In this document: piece after piece, positions 1 to 12,334 of the stretch
Layout: every line of letters starts with the position of its first letter
Numbering within the stretch: position 1 is the first letter of the stretch
Assembly: GCA_015501075.1 (NCBI GenBank)
Contig: JADNYJ010000087.1
Span: 95,692 to 159,691 of the forward strand
From: Gymnopilus junonius
Taxonomy: Eukaryota; Basidiomycota; Agaricomycetes; Agaricales; Galerinaceae
Direction: 5' to 3'
DNA length: 64,000 nucleotides
Position numbers and translations under genes: made by a program
The notes under the pieces: model-generated
Told to the model about the DNA's origin: nothing
What the model saw: the letters and a program-made list of their open reading frames with translations, nothing else
The model's database searches: none

Positions 1-1244
1 AAATTTGTGTTTTCGTGGGTTGCTTGATTTGGACGGGATTGGAGCATGGAATTGCCACGAAAGAGACTTTGCATAGTTCTGCAATGTCTGGATGAAACAC
101 CTGCACATAACAACAGCACGTCTGTCAATAGGAATGGCTGACTCTGAGAAATGGTGGGATCCATGGTTGAGGGCAGTGGCGTTAAGAAAGACCGGCAAGT
201 CGGGACGAGTATTTGTATTCAGAAGTTGCTAACTCTGAACCCCACTTCCGTGGAAGATGGGGCGTAGAGAGGTCATAGGACAGACGGTGGATTAGACAAA
301 GAATGAAGTCATTACCAAGAGGGTCGAGTTCCAGCAATATGGTTTGATTTAGTAGGTTGTTCTGATCTGATAAGCCGAAAAAATGGATCTGGTTCATGCG
401 CGGAGTGTATAGTGCAAGTCCTGTTATGTCATTGCACTGGAAACTTGCCTTTAACCTAGGAGGGATGGCTTTAAGTGTTCCGAGAACCAGAGAGGTACAG
501 TGATAACGTGAAATGGAAGCAGGGCTATTTCCAAGGCTAGCGCAATTGCCTGGCTCTGGTGCCGGCCAGTAGCCAGTTCAGGAGCCCGCTATGTGCAATG
601 CACTGTTGTACAACCGACTGTGAATTTGCCTGCATATCGCATTCCTGCAAAAGCAGAGTTCCTGACCCAGAAACAATTACAGGTCCATCTTTTAACAGGA
701 TTACTGCGTAATCAACATGCCATCTTGTTCGAAATTGTCCAGCCATTTCACTTCGCCCAAGGAGTAAACAATGCGATAGATAAATGATAATTGGCGGCCA
801 GTTATACATGAGAATCAAAGATACAAGGCGAAATTTTCATCTGACTGTTTGGGTATTCTCGGAATGGAACGGTGTATACGTCGTCTGTAGGATCCAATGG
901 GCTCCATCAATCAATGTCATCTCCATCGTGAGGAATATTTGACCAGAGCTGAACACGACCACAATGGAGGATGAGCTGATCATAATCATCCCTAGTCAAT
1001 CTTTCCACGAGCAGTAAAGAATCTCCTTGAGGATGAGGAAAAAATGATGCGGACGGTATCATCTAGAGAGGAGTTGAAAGAGGTATGCACGGTGAAAGGG
1101 AAGAGGTAACAATGATCAAGCAGGGGTTGCTTAAATCTGTTTGCTCGTCGTCTGCGTCATGTCTTGTTCAGTCAAACCTGACGGTATCATCACCATGCAC
1201 CTGTGGGCCGGTAGTCCCTGTATTGGGGCCACACCGGTTGACAA
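1..1244. other. no recognised gene
   Basis: No protein family is recognised here. Two modest open stretches lie on the minus strand (about 182-397 and 537-818). The first reads plausibly like protein and could be an exon of a gene running off the left edge, but I could not join it to neighbours with convincing splice sites. No tRNA or other structured RNA was seen. Confidence 0.4.
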
Positions 1245-1266
1245 ACCTAACCTAACCTAACCTAAC
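1245..1266. repeat. short CCTAA pentamer repeat
   Basis: Four perfect tandem copies of CCTAA followed by a C. It resembles a telomere-type unit of the TTAGG form, but fungal telomeres are normally TTAGGG. It is short, internal and next to a RING gene, so it is probably a simple repeat or a very small interstitial remnant. Confidence 0.8.
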
Positions 1267-1277
1267 AATTCATCAAA

Positions 1278-2913
1278 TCATCGGACATCCACTGCAGCCC
1301 GTCCCGCCCTTCGATGTCGGCGCCGAGCCCTTTGTATCGGTCGCGGAATTAGTTCGACATCGCTGTCTTCATATGTTGGGTCATCTTCCACGCTGTCCTG
1401 GAACTCCAACCAATTTGGAGGCAAGTCAAAGACCTGAATAGCCCCCAACGTGATGGGTTTCGGCACTTGACGAGCCCTCTTTACCTCTCTTGTTGCGGCA
1501 CCCTTGCGCCACGCCCTGTGATAGCGTGATCATTAGGTTGACTAAAAGGATAGAGCCGAAGGGGACCCACTGTTTTCGAGCATCCCAATCGACGAACTTC
1601 TGGCCATGTGGTTCCCATTCGGAGGCTCCTGTCAAAGCTAAGGCTTTAAGGTGCTTCTCGACTGTATTATCCAAGGCGATATTAGGTATCATGGGCAAGT
1701 TCTCATCTAAAGTTCTGCGACAACAAGGACATCCCTTATTTCGCTGCGCAGAGGGTATAAGCACACAAGAGACCATGGTAAGTATGCACATTCCTTCTTA
1801 CTTTTTGGATATGCCACTGCCAACCGCACTCGCCACAGAAACTATGTCCACAAGGGTTGCCTACATGGGAAGCAACTCTTTGAAAACTCTTTCATGAGTT
1901 TACCCAGTGAGGAAAAGTGCTCCAACTTACAAAATATCACAGCATCTGTGGCTCATTAGCAAACCTTTTTATAGATGATATGATTGACATACATAGGACA
2001 AGTGATTTCATCTTCATACATCGAAAGTATCTCTGAAAAGCTGTCGCCAGCTTTCATTTTCCCTTTCCCTTTTGGCGAGGGTGCATTCGAGGAGTCTTCG
2101 AAACGTGGTCTCTTGTGTGGCGCGTTACAAGCAGGTGCGGGGTCCGCAGATGTTACAAAAGTAAGTCCATTAGAGGAAGAGGCTGGTAGATGTCATTTAA
2201 ACATGATCTAATTCACGAGACAACGACAACCATACATCTTCTGGCAGGCTGGTCTTAACGAATATGCTGATCAAATGGGGCAATTTACACTATAATGAAA
2301 AATCATACCTGCGAAGTAATAGGAAACGTGTTCTTCAAGCGGCCGATGGAGGATAGTACCTGGATCGTTTCAGACTTAACAGACGCAGCAATTATGAGGA
2401 GACTCAATGTTACCATGCCGTTGATCTACTGTGAAATGACAAATTCGATCAGCACATAATGCTCAAGCCCGTTCGAAGTCATTGCTCACATGAGGCGATG
2501 TTGCTACGACTTGGATGGGAAGCGACCATTTGAGATGTTCCTGCTTGTTAGAAAAATATCAAACTCATTGTAATAGTCGGGGATGAACAATACAAACTAC
2601 CTGCTCCCGATGGAATAGTATTCGAGGATGCCCAGGTTCGCGTTAGACTTTGTTCGACACGATCGAGTTCGGCGAGAAAAGAGGCATCCATGTCATCATT
2701 GTCAGAAAAGTAATGTGATGACAAGGTGGTATCATTGGCATTATGCACTTCATGCAACAAAGAAGTCTGGCCACTGGTTTCTGCTAGTGGTTCGGCGTGG
2801 GGAGAACCGTGTGTTTCTGAAGGATGACTTGGTCCCGCCAAGAGCCCGGCCCAATCAACGTCTTGAATATCCGCAAATTCATCGGGAAAGTTGTCAAACT
2901 CATCATCAGACAT
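1278..2913 (-). CDS. RING-finger protein, probable E3 ubiquitin ligase
   Basis: Multi-exon minus-strand gene reconstructed by eye. The N-terminal exon starts at the ATG at 2913 and is acidic (MSDDEFDNFPDEF), with a donor near 2600. One or two middle exons between 2210 and 2590 are unresolved. Further on, a basic serine/proline stretch leads into EDEITCPICCDI, then NPCGHSFCGEC, then GCPCCRR. This is the C-x2-C, C-x-H-x2-C-x2-C and C-x2-C order of a RING domain. The RING is cut by three short introns, near 1990, 1910 and 1770. The C-terminal tail is reached by a 55-nt intron starting in the ARKQ codons; only this splice keeps the frame open to the stop at 1278. The tail is acidic, then arginine-rich. 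RING domains recruit E2 enzymes, so a ubiquitin-ligase role is inferred. The substrate is unknown. Confidence 0.75.
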
Positions 2914-4219
2914 AGCGCTAGAGGTAAGTGGGGATGTTCGTTCGCAATACTAACTTGGATAGCAGGTCCATAACACTGGTAGTCACATGTTGGTCACATG
3001 GTTAGCATATGCCGGAAGGGCTATTTTTAAATGTCACAAGTCTGTCACAGCTCTTTATTAAGTCACCTTGAGCTAAAAATGGCCTGCTCAACCTGACACA
3101 TTCCCTCTTAAAAATATGCCCATTAATCAAGCGTTTCCGCTTAATCCGGAATATCGTTGCGCTCTATAGTACACAACCGGAAGAAACACATACTCGTTAT
3201 AGTTCTCATCCAAGCATAACTGTAGATTGAGCCTGGCCTTTGAAATCAGGTCTGTAAAGTCCTACATTGCTCGGGCGAGATTGCTGTCAAGTCTCAAGTT
3301 ACTCCGAACCTTGGCTTGGCTTGTCGTTGGCTTCAGTGCCTATCAGTTCTGTTTATCTCGAAATCAGCGACAGAAGGCAGTCAATATGTGGCGCGTAGAA
3401 GAGATTGGATAGTAACATTGGAAACCACCCAGGCATTCAGCTGGAGCCAGGATATACGATATAGTAGTAAATGTGTGTGTTCGCCAGCTGCTGAACCCTC
3501 GTTAATTAATTCTCGTCTAAACGGACCATGGAACTCGTGATAAGGACCGTGGACGTGTCAGTCGAGCGATTCCGCATACCCAGCTTCCGAAATGCCCAGA
3601 AAATCGACAAGAATAGGTCGACCTATAGCATGTGTATTAATGCTCCTGATACGGCTGGTTGTCGAACTTTGGTCGGTGCCAAGTTTCATGCCAAGGGGGT
3701 GCCAAGATTTTATTTTTCAGGAATCCCTGGGAGGCAGGACTTTTAGTTTACTTTTGGTCACACTCTGCTCAAACCCAACCTCTGGATTTTAGTATGACAA
3801 CAAATTTAGCATTGCCAAGCTCGACGAATGGAAAGGTTCAGTGAGCAAGAAAACCAGTGAAGTCCACGCAGGTAAACCGGTTCCTGAGTGACCGTTCATA
3901 TTTCTCCCTTGCGCCATCGGCTAAGGCGAAATTTCCTATCACGACTGCCTGGCGTGCACAGGGTTCGACAACGGTTTGTCAACAGTTTTACTCGAAATGA
4001 TGTGGCAGGCTGGGATTATCAACTGACGCAAATGAGGCAAAATTTCTTTGATACAGGGCAATGTTGGTAGAGGCGTATTTTTGTACAAGCAGCTAACCAG
4101 TTAATACGACACAGAATAGATAGAATGCAATAAAAAGTATTACTGTACCAAGATATATTTTCGGAGGACCGCACAAGAACAACCCAAGTGATAAAAGAGG
4201 TAAAAAAATGACAAGTTCA
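2914..4219. other. intergenic, no recognised gene
   Basis: About 1.3 kb between the start of the RING gene and the stop of the next minus-strand gene. Short overlapping plus-strand open frames at 3227-3844 match nothing I recognise and lack a consistent coding frame. It probably holds the RING promoter and the 3' end of the neighbour. Confidence 0.45.
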
Positions 4220-5077
4220 TTACTCTCGTTCTTGAGGTATGTCCCCATTCATATCTCGACTTGGACCGGATGAAAGAAGAGAGCCAATGGTCATTGAGGC
4301 CCGGGATCGGGGAGAGTACTCGGCAGAGTCACTTCGATCCGACGAGGAATAGGGCGAGGGAGGGAGGTGTTCGGCAAGATGGTGTGCTGGCTCGTAAATT
4401 CCAGCATGAGACGGATGGGGCGAATGAGATGAACGATGTCGTTTACGAGGATGATCAGAATGATGTGATAGAGGGATATCTCTCATGGACTGGTGATGAA
4501 GATGCACTCGGGAAGGTGGAGGAGAACGGCTGCCACCGGATGCGACACGATGACGGTGGTGCGAGCGACGAGACTGGGGTTGGTCGTAAGCACGGGGAGA
4601 AGTGGTAAACGTTGGAGTTGGATAGTGGTATGCGCCACTAATGCTATGTCGGGATGAGGAATGGCTCGGTTCAGATGTTGGCGGGGTTTGCTGATATATT
4701 TCAAGCATTGTGCGGTGTAAAGACGTCAGAGATGCCAACCGCTAAAGTGGATTATGTTAAAGAAATATTTTAGCGGGAAAAAACGGAATTTACTGACTTG
4801 ATCCTCAGCAGTCTTGGCATTGAGCATGGCGAGCAACATGTCGCGGTCGCCATCGCCTTTCGCCCTGTAGGCGGACAGAATCTCGCGAAGGGTGGGTGGA
4901 GGCGGCTGGAAATTTGTGAGTGAGCTAGAAATAGGGCGAACTGATAAGGACAACACTGACCTGCTCAAGGATGGAATGAGCAGAAGAGAAGAGGCGCCCA
5001 AGATCATCTGGAGGGCGCCTTTGCATGGACAAGGCGGAATTGTGGTGGGGATGGTGGTGGGGAGAGACAGAGTTCAT
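4220..5077 (-). CDS. conserved basidiomycete protein, His/Ser-rich, function unknown
   Basis: Three exons are clear: 4961-5077, 4798-4905 and 4220-4741, with GT-AG introns of 55 and 56 nt. Exon 1 encodes a His-rich start (MNSVSPHHHPHHNS) and a helix ending SILEQ. Exon 2 encodes PPPPTLREILSAYRAKGDGD and RDMLLAMLNAKTAEDQ, a compact block that looks like the conserved core. Exon 3 continues RLASLTSLHRTMLEIYQ, then becomes a low-complexity Ser/His/Arg/Pro region of about 150 residues. The core looks helical and possibly coiled-coil; the tail looks disordered. I know no function for this family. A regulatory or nuclear role is only a guess from composition. Confidence 0.7.
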
Positions 5078-5593
5078 GGTTGGGTTGAAAGGGCCAAGAC
5101 TTCGAAGGTTGCCCAGAGGGACGCTCTTAAGTCGTGCACCAGTGGCCTATTTTTAAGAGTCTTCCAAGACTTTTTGCCAAGCCATTCAGTGTAGAACTAT
5201 TTTCGAATCGGGAAAATGTTCGGGGCCAAGAATAGAACGCGCAGCTCTGTGCCCCATATATAATGCTGGCGCCGATTTCGGAGTTCATGGCAGACCTCGA
5301 GGCCTTTACCTAAAGTCGCAATAGACAAGGGAGTGAGATCGGTTGGAGGTGCGGGCGCAGGGATACAGAAAGTCGTGTTGTTGAATGTGACAAGGTGTGA
5401 CGAGACTAATATAGTGTCCAATGGGATGCCGGCTAAATTTGACAGGGCATCCACGTCAGTTTTTGCCTTATGCTATTCCTTCGCTGCGTTACTTTTGTCC
5501 CTTTCGCCAAGCATCCGTTCTTTCGGCCTTTCTCACCCTTTTCCTACCTCAATCCTCCCAGGTCACGCCACTTTGGATTCTCTCTTCTTTACC

Positions 5594-6921
5594 ATGTCAG
5601 AGGCTGTACTACCTCCTCCTCTACCTAGCCAAGCTCCACTGATAGATAAATCTCTTCCGCGGCCTGCACCTACTCTTGCTTATTCTTGGCGTGAATATAA
5701 CCCACAAGCCAAACTCCTATATATACGAGATCACCAACACGCCAATGTCGAACTTGCTAGGCTTGGATCTGGTCCTCAGGCTCTTGGTTTTGATCTCGAG
5801 TGGAAACCTATTTTTTATAGAGGTGCCCGGGAAAATCCAGTCGCTCTTGTGCAACTGGCAAACAACAGTACTATTTTTCTCTTGCAGCTAACGGCTATGA
5901 AAGGTAGACTAATTTTCCTCTCTATTCAAATCGTTGCACCCTATTATTATCAGCATCTGAGCGATAGCTTCCTTTAAATTGCAGAGTTTCCTTCAAAATT
6001 GGCGGAAATTCTAGCCAACCCGCTGATCGTGAAGGCAGGAGTTGCGGTGCAGAGTAAGCGCCCATCTAATCTCATCAGCTCGTTGCTCAGTGGATGTTCT
6101 CAGATGACGCAGATAAGATTTGCAAGGACTGGGGAGTATCGATGTACAACTGCGTCGATCTTTCGCTTCTAGCTCGTACTGTCGATAATGCCCGTTGGCA
6201 AGGCAAGTATAATTCTTCTCTTGGACTAGCTCGACTCATCGAAAGTTATGAATATCGCCTAATGGAAAAAGGGAAGATTACTCGCAGCAACTGGGAAGCA
6301 CATTTGAATCTGACTCAACTTGAATGTTAGTGTTTATGGTGCACATATTTTGATTTCGTTATATTCCTGTTACTTTCACTGATGGGCAACATGTATATAC
6401 ATAGATGCTAGTAATGATGCTCACGCTGGGTACATACTCTACAAGAAAATGGAGTCCATGGCACTTTCCCTCCCCTATTCTTCAGATAGTGCTTGGTATA
6501 GCTTCAACATGGTCTCGGGTCGATTCCTGACTTCTGATGGTCTTCACTGGAATGCAAAAAATCCTTATTATGACCCTGGACCACCACCTCTCCGAAAGCC
6601 ACCCAGGCAATCTGCCGATGTCTCCCACGCAGAAGGTCAAAGTTCAAACGGACCTCCCTCTAACCGGAAAACTATGAAAAATGCGCGCAGACCGTCTACT
6701 TCCCGCTTCCAACTATCGACGACATCCTGTCCAAGACCCAGCTTCGAGACCATCAAGAACGGAACCTTCGGGCTCTGGGACTACGGAGTCCCAGTCTATT
6801 AAACGATATCACCCACACCGCAATTCCAACCGGCGCAATCACGCTCCGAAAGGTGCTGCGCAGACGTCCCAAGCCCAGCACAACACTCCTTTCGAATGAA
6901 TACCTACACCAGTACATTTGA
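5594..6921 (+). CDS. WRN-type 3'-5' exonuclease domain protein
   Basis: The ATG at 5594 follows a pyrimidine-rich leader. The DEDDy exonuclease motifs appear in order: LGFDLEW (Exo I Asp/Glu), then after an intron ending near 5985 KAGVAVQ with DDADKI (Exo II region), then YASNDAHAGYILYKKM near 6410-6450 (Exo III, Tyr with Asp three residues on). ENPVALVQLA between them is typical of the WRN exonuclease fold. There is no RecQ helicase domain, so it is a stand-alone exonuclease acting on DNA or RNA 3' ends. The C-terminus is basic. The best protein-like frame (TIDDILSKTQ, RNLRALGLR) ends at the stop at 6921 and needs a splice near 6600-6715 that I could not fix. Without it the frame stops at 6802. 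Confidence 0.8.
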
Positions 6922-7670
6922 GTATAGATGCTATTTCTTCTCCGAGTCATAGCTCCAATGCCCATTCAGTCATGAGCGTTATAGTTGAAGGCTCCCAAGT
7001 ATTGCTCGGCAGTCACCTAGACATCCCATGCTTCTCGTCGCGGAAGCCAGGACGGGTACACCATCCTCAACATAGCATTCAAGTTCACACACGTTTCGTC
7101 GATTCCTGGCACTCAGGGCCATATAAATTTATGCAAAGACAAGTACTTACGCAGTAGAGTATATATTTCTGAGAGCACTTTTGTATATTTTGATCGCATC
7201 CGCGGGCCTATTCATAGGTATATGTATGTAACTTTTGGGAGTTTAAAGTTGCATAGTTCATGGAGGGGAGATGAGTGGAGTTCTCTAAAATTAGGCCAAC
7301 TTTCGTATATCGCATTGTTAAGTACAAGTGGGGCCGAAGTCGACGAGAAACCTGTACAATACATAGGCAAGCAAATCCCAATCTTGTACTTGCATTCCTT
7401 CGCAACATTGGTCTTGGGATTCTCATATAATAATAATACAATATGTACATTGAGTTCAGTAAATACAGCAGGATTGCAGTCGTGACTGGGCGCTGAATGG
7501 TAATCGTGGTCTGCCGGTTCCAGACTGACGTGACAGATGCATATATATCAGTAGTACTTATTTCGAGTCGTGTTTCAAGGCTTGCTTGCAAGGGACAAAT
7601 GATGAACGTGATACTGATCTATGCAGTGTAAGCTCCAGGTTTCGTGATGAAATTAGTATTGGAAAAGACG
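6922..7670. other. intergenic, no recognised gene
   Basis: About 750 bp of AT-rich sequence between the convergent ends of the exonuclease gene and the first chitinase gene. It probably holds both 3' UTRs. No coding signal stands out. Confidence 0.5.
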
Positions 7671-9517
7671 TCATCCTTTCCTAGGAGATAATTGTCCGGC
7701 CGCCGTTGGCGCCGGGGATGCGTGCCTTTGGTCAAGAGAGATAGTCGGTCGCCGAACACGACCCGACAAGCGGGGGTCTGGAATTGGTGACTGGACAGGT
7801 GAGGAGCTCTTGCTTGACACGGGAGCAGGATTCGGAGCGTGAGTGGTGGGAGCCGGCTTCTCAGCGGAAGGATTGGGGGACGGACTACTTGAACCCTCCG
7901 AACGGTTGATGATAGCGTTTTTCACAGCAGCGTGGTACTTGTTGTTAGCTAAAAATAACCGAATACAACTAATATAAGAAGTATTTGTGAGGGAAATAAG
8001 CATTGAATGCTTACTGTAAGCAGAATCTGCGTCCCATAGCATGATGCCTCCGAACGAGGAATATTTTTTCTGTGCCTCCAGAGCGACATTAATTAAAGTC
8101 TGCGAGGAAACGTAGCCTTCTCCAGCAGAATCAGCAGAACCTGGAGCACCCAAATAAACTTTGATATCTTTATTTGGTGACTGCGTCTTTGCCCAATTAT
8201 CCCTTTAAGTAGTCAGAGGAACGGCGATATGCAAAATAAAATAGGAATACCAGGTTGCGAAATTGAATTCCTGTTAAAAACCAGGGTCAGTTAAGACATT
8301 GCCATAGAAATAAGGGGGATATTCACCGATGGAGCGGATGTCTCGCAAAAATTGTTATCTGAGAACGACTAAATGAGCGGGAAGACAGAATTCGTATATG
8401 AAATGTTGAACTGACAGAATTGGACGTAAACCGCGTCGAAGGAGGCACTGTTCAGCGCATTTCCAACCTCAGCATCAGGGAAAGGACACTGAGGTGCAGC
8501 AGTAATATAATATCTGGAGAAGAACACCATAAATACCGCAATAGACAGATGTAAAATTGAGAAGCAAAACCTTTTGTGCGCGTTATTAGCCAAGGAGCGA
8601 AGAGTATTAACGAAGGTATTATAATGAGCTGGAGATCCATTTTCAATATCTAGGTCCACTCTGAGAAGTCGTGTTTGAACGTGTCATGTCAGGACTCAGG
8701 AGATGGCAAACTTCTCACGCACCCGTCGAGAACAGCGTTTCCAAATGGCCGAATCGCCCCATCTGAACGAATGCATGGTTAAAAACGGAGATTATATATA
8801 GTGCGCGCAGACGGACATACTTCCTCCTAAAAAATGTTAGAGAAACCATTGGGTTCAAAATCGGATTCTGGCCCTCACCTAGAAACATGTTCCAGATAGT
8901 CGTTGCAAAACCAGCAGCCTGAGAGTCGCTGCTAAACCCTGCCTTTGCTGTAGCTCCTCCGAGGCTGAGGGTGATGATTTTGCCTTGAGCTTGACATTTC
9001 CTGATATCTGCCGCCATGAACGAGCAGTCGGCTAGATCTGTCCCTGGAAAATCATTGGAACCTTGACTGCAGATCTAAAAATAACTAGTGTGTAACTTCG
9101 CTCCAATGCAGACCTTGCTACCTACATTCGCGAAGTCGATGACGGGCTGACCACCTTTTCCAAAGAAAATATAAAGGAAGGCTAGTGGGAGAACATCGAT
9201 AGCGTCGTCGTTGCAGTAGAATCCCAGACTTTGAAAATTTCAGTCAAATCATCGATGAATAGAGAAACATCGTCGAACTTCTGTTGGTGGCCTGCCGAGT
9301 CTTGTCCCCAATAGCTAACCAAGGTATTAAAGTCAACGCTTTTGGGATTTTAACGATGGTACGAACGTAACAACCTTGCCGATTGTTCCTGTTAGCGCAA
9401 TGCTTTTATTTCATAGAAAATACAACGTACATTGTCATTGCGGTCGTTTGAGAAGGCCATCGTGGTCGTGACGTTGACACACAACACGAAGAAGAAAGTG
9501 CAGACGGAGACCCACAT
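7671..9517 (-). CDS. GH18 endochitinase, Ser/Pro-rich C-terminus
   Basis: Minus-strand, many short introns. The start at 9517 (an alternative ATG lies at 9544) gives a hydrophobic leader MWVSVCTFFFVLCVNV, a likely secretion signal. The class III chitinase order follows: SYWGQDSAG; FYCNDDAIDVLPLAFLY; ADCSFMAADIRKCQAQGK with IITLSLGGA; then, after splicing near 8655-8730, DGVDLDIENG. This is the GH18 catalytic DxxDxDxE motif with its acid Glu intact. YYITAAPQCPFPDAEVG and FGGIMLWDAD complete the barrel. After the catalytic domain the protein has a Ser/Pro/Thr-rich tail of about 90 residues and no chitin-binding module, unlike its tandem neighbour. It should hydrolyse chitin at the cell wall or outside the cell. 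Confidence 0.88.
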
Positions 9518-9544
9518 CGCGCACTCTGCTTTAGCAAGGATCAT

Positions 9545-10003
9545 GGCTGAACAGAACGTACAAACAACCTGTGCATTTTACCAGGGGCAGACTTTAAAGC
9601 TGGAAAAGAGTCACAGTCGATTGACACGTCAACGCGAAGGAACAGTTGGTAACATAAAAATCAGGGACCGCCGATGTGGCAAATTGTCCACCGGGTATCA
9701 TTTGATAGGGGAAACTTACGCTCGCAATGCCACATGTGATCTTCTCAGAATATCCGCGCAATGTAAAGCAATCTTCGTTCGAAGCTTTGTTTCGTGCTAT
9801 GGAATAATGGAAGTGCTTCAACCATATGTTACACTCGTTGGCGTGCCGGGTTAGATGCTCTAAAATTAGACCTCAAGACCTGCACCCTGGTCTACTGACA
9901 TGGCTTGCATACAATTCCGGACATGGTTGTCTGTGCACAGGCAAGAATAAAGTGAGGAAGATAAAAATATGAACCCTATAAAATAATGCATTGAAACGTG
10001 TGA
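9545..10003. other. intergenic between tandem chitinase genes
   Basis: About 460 bp between the start of the first chitinase and the stop of the second. It should hold the first gene's promoter. A plus-strand open frame at 9432-9854 overlaps the signal-peptide exon and looks like a shadow. Confidence 0.5.
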
Positions 10004-12334
10004 TCAGAGCCGAAAGAAACGAGACTTGATAATGGACGAAGGCAAAGCAGTTTCTTTAACTTGGGGGATTGCAGCCTTTGGTGCATTGGCAGACGTACAC
10101 GGACCGTCGTCGGTCCAATCGCCTGCGGAGCCTAGATTATGGCGATAAGATGGCTGTTCTTCAAAGAAAGGCACATTATGTTTTACCTCCGGGGGTATCG
10201 TTTTCAGACCACCATTTTGCTGTCCAAAGGTGCGAGCTGGAAATCTTTCAGTGCGGAGTTGCAGAAATTAAACCAGAAAAACATACTTGTAAACCACTTG
10301 TGCACCACCTTGGTAGGCCACACCGCTAGACCATGAAGCTACTCCAGCACAGCTACCACTCCCAGGCGTAGCGGTCGGACTTGCACTGGACGATGTTGTG
10401 GTAGATTTCGTCGTGGTCGAAGATTTGGTGGTCGATGAGCTGATAGTTGTAGATGTTTTGGCAGTCGTTGGTACTGAAGAAGAAGAAGCCCCGCCGCATG
10501 CGCTAACTGGAAGACACGGTCATAATGAGGGTGCGCAATACGGCCCTCAAATCTGTACGACGTACTTGCACTCCAATCACCACCAGGATTGTTAGCTGGT
10601 TGATCCGTAGCATAGTAATTGGCCTGCGATCAACGGTTTCAGCGGTATGTCTGGGAGATGAGAACTGTTACGCAACCTGCCAAATATAACTGCATGGAAC
10701 GTTCAGCGTAAGCCAGGGAAAGTGGAAAAAAAAATATACCTCCAAAAGATACCTGTGAGCCTGCGGTATAACTGGTTCCTGCAACCCAAGCAGAAGCAGT
10801 ACAAGCAGGATAAGTGAATCCAGTTCCTCCAGCTGCAGTAAGAGCATTCTTGATAGCCAAGTCAAATCTGTTGTTGGCTGATGAACGAGCTTATGAGCTT
10901 TAGTCGGCAATTATTGAGAACTAAATCGACTGACCGTAGGCTTGTGATTCATCCCAAAGCATAACACCTCCAAAAGAAGGGAAACTCTTGCGCATTTGAA
11001 CTGCTATGCTGCTGAGAGTCCCAATAGAACGTAACCAGATCCGGCAGCAGTGCTCGACGCAGGTGCGCCAACATATACTTTAACATTTTGTTCGGGCTGG
11101 TAGTACGAGCCCAGTCGTCCCTGCCATCGTCATCGTAAATCAAGGCCTCTTATCACAATAACGATTCAAACTGACCAAATACCGAAATCCCAGTTCTATT
11201 TTAAAAAAAGAGGATAAGTTAATGTCAAGTCATTTCAAAGGCAACGCACAGCACTCTGCCCAAAGTTTTGTAGCCCGCAATAATTATTATAAAACCTTGC
11301 TGATTTGAAAAACCAACTTTTGTGGGAAAAAAATAGACATACTGGACTGGTAAGTCCAGGAGGACAGATAAGGAATTATGTATGATATCCAAGCATGAAT
11401 TACTTACCATATACAGCATCAAAATTTGCTGCGTTTAGTACCGCCCCAACGTTTGCATCGGGGAAAACGCACTGAGGGGCAGCAGTCACATAATAACTAC
11501 GAGATTAGATGAGCAAATACATGAAGCGTACGTATGAAGTCACTGATGCATACTTTTAGAGGCGCCAGCGGCAAGGGAACGAATCTCGTTGACGAAGGAG
11601 TCATAGTAAGCTGAACCGCCACCTTCAATATCGAGATCGACACTTCAGAGATAATAAGGAATTGTCAAAGAAATTCACACGCGAAAACGACGCACCCATC
11701 CAAAACGGCACTCCCAAATGGACGGGTAGAGGAGGAGCCTCCCAAGAACAGATTCCAGACCGTTTGTGCGAAACTCGTAGCTTGTGCACTCGACGAAAAA
11801 CCAACAGCACCAGTTGCACCTCCCAAACTAAGAGTAATTATCTTGCCTTTAGCCTGACAAGTTGTTATGTCTGTAGCGAGGGAGGAACAGTTCGGGAGCT
11901 CGGTTCCGGGGAACGTGGCGTTGTCCGTCGGGTTACATGTCTTGATTTTTACAAGTTAAAAAGGCCGACTTCGTGTATATAATATAACTCATCTACATTC
12001 GCAAGATTGATCGACGGCAGTCCTCCGGTACCGAAGAAAACGTTCATGAAGGCCAATGGAAATACGTCAACGGCATTGTCCTGTTAAAATATTATAACCG
12101 AATAAACGGACAGATAGAGACATAAGTTGCTGACGTTGCAATAAAAGGATAGCCTCTGTTGCCAGTTCGCAGTATTCGAAGGGTTAACAGCACCATACGA
12201 GTTCTGACCCCAATAGCTTGGCGCGCATACACATAAACAATTGATATATCATTTCAAAGAAGAAAACCTACACAGCAACCTGGAAGACACGGTCAGCTAG
12301 CAATCGTGAGGGAGGCAAGGGCCTGAACAGACAT
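10004..12334 (-). CDS. GH18 endochitinase with two CBM5/12 modules
   Basis: Same orientation and intron style as the gene at 7671-9517. The catalytic order is VFQVAV joined to [33 protein letters not shown], then [11 protein letters not shown] (DxxDxDxE, acid Glu present) and [14 protein letters not shown]. Two chitin-binding CBM5/12-like modules follow. The first has [19 protein letters not shown] and, after splicing, YIWQANYYA. The second, after a Ser/Thr linker, has [17 protein letters not shown] and TAKWWSE, ending in DWTDDGPC. The stop is at 10004. The N-terminus is unresolved: the ATG at 12334 gives a signal-like start ([13 protein letters not shown]), but it runs into TGA and is one base out of frame with VFQVAV. 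Either an upstream exon supplies the signal or this copy has a frameshift. Confidence 0.87.

Noticed and set aside
5197..5454. Minus-strand 85-codon open frame upstream of the exonuclease
   Set aside because: No family match, lies in a promoter region, and lacks a clear start context; it could be chance.
9432..9854. Plus-strand 140-codon open frame
   Set aside because: It overlaps the chitinase signal-peptide exon and has no recognisable content.
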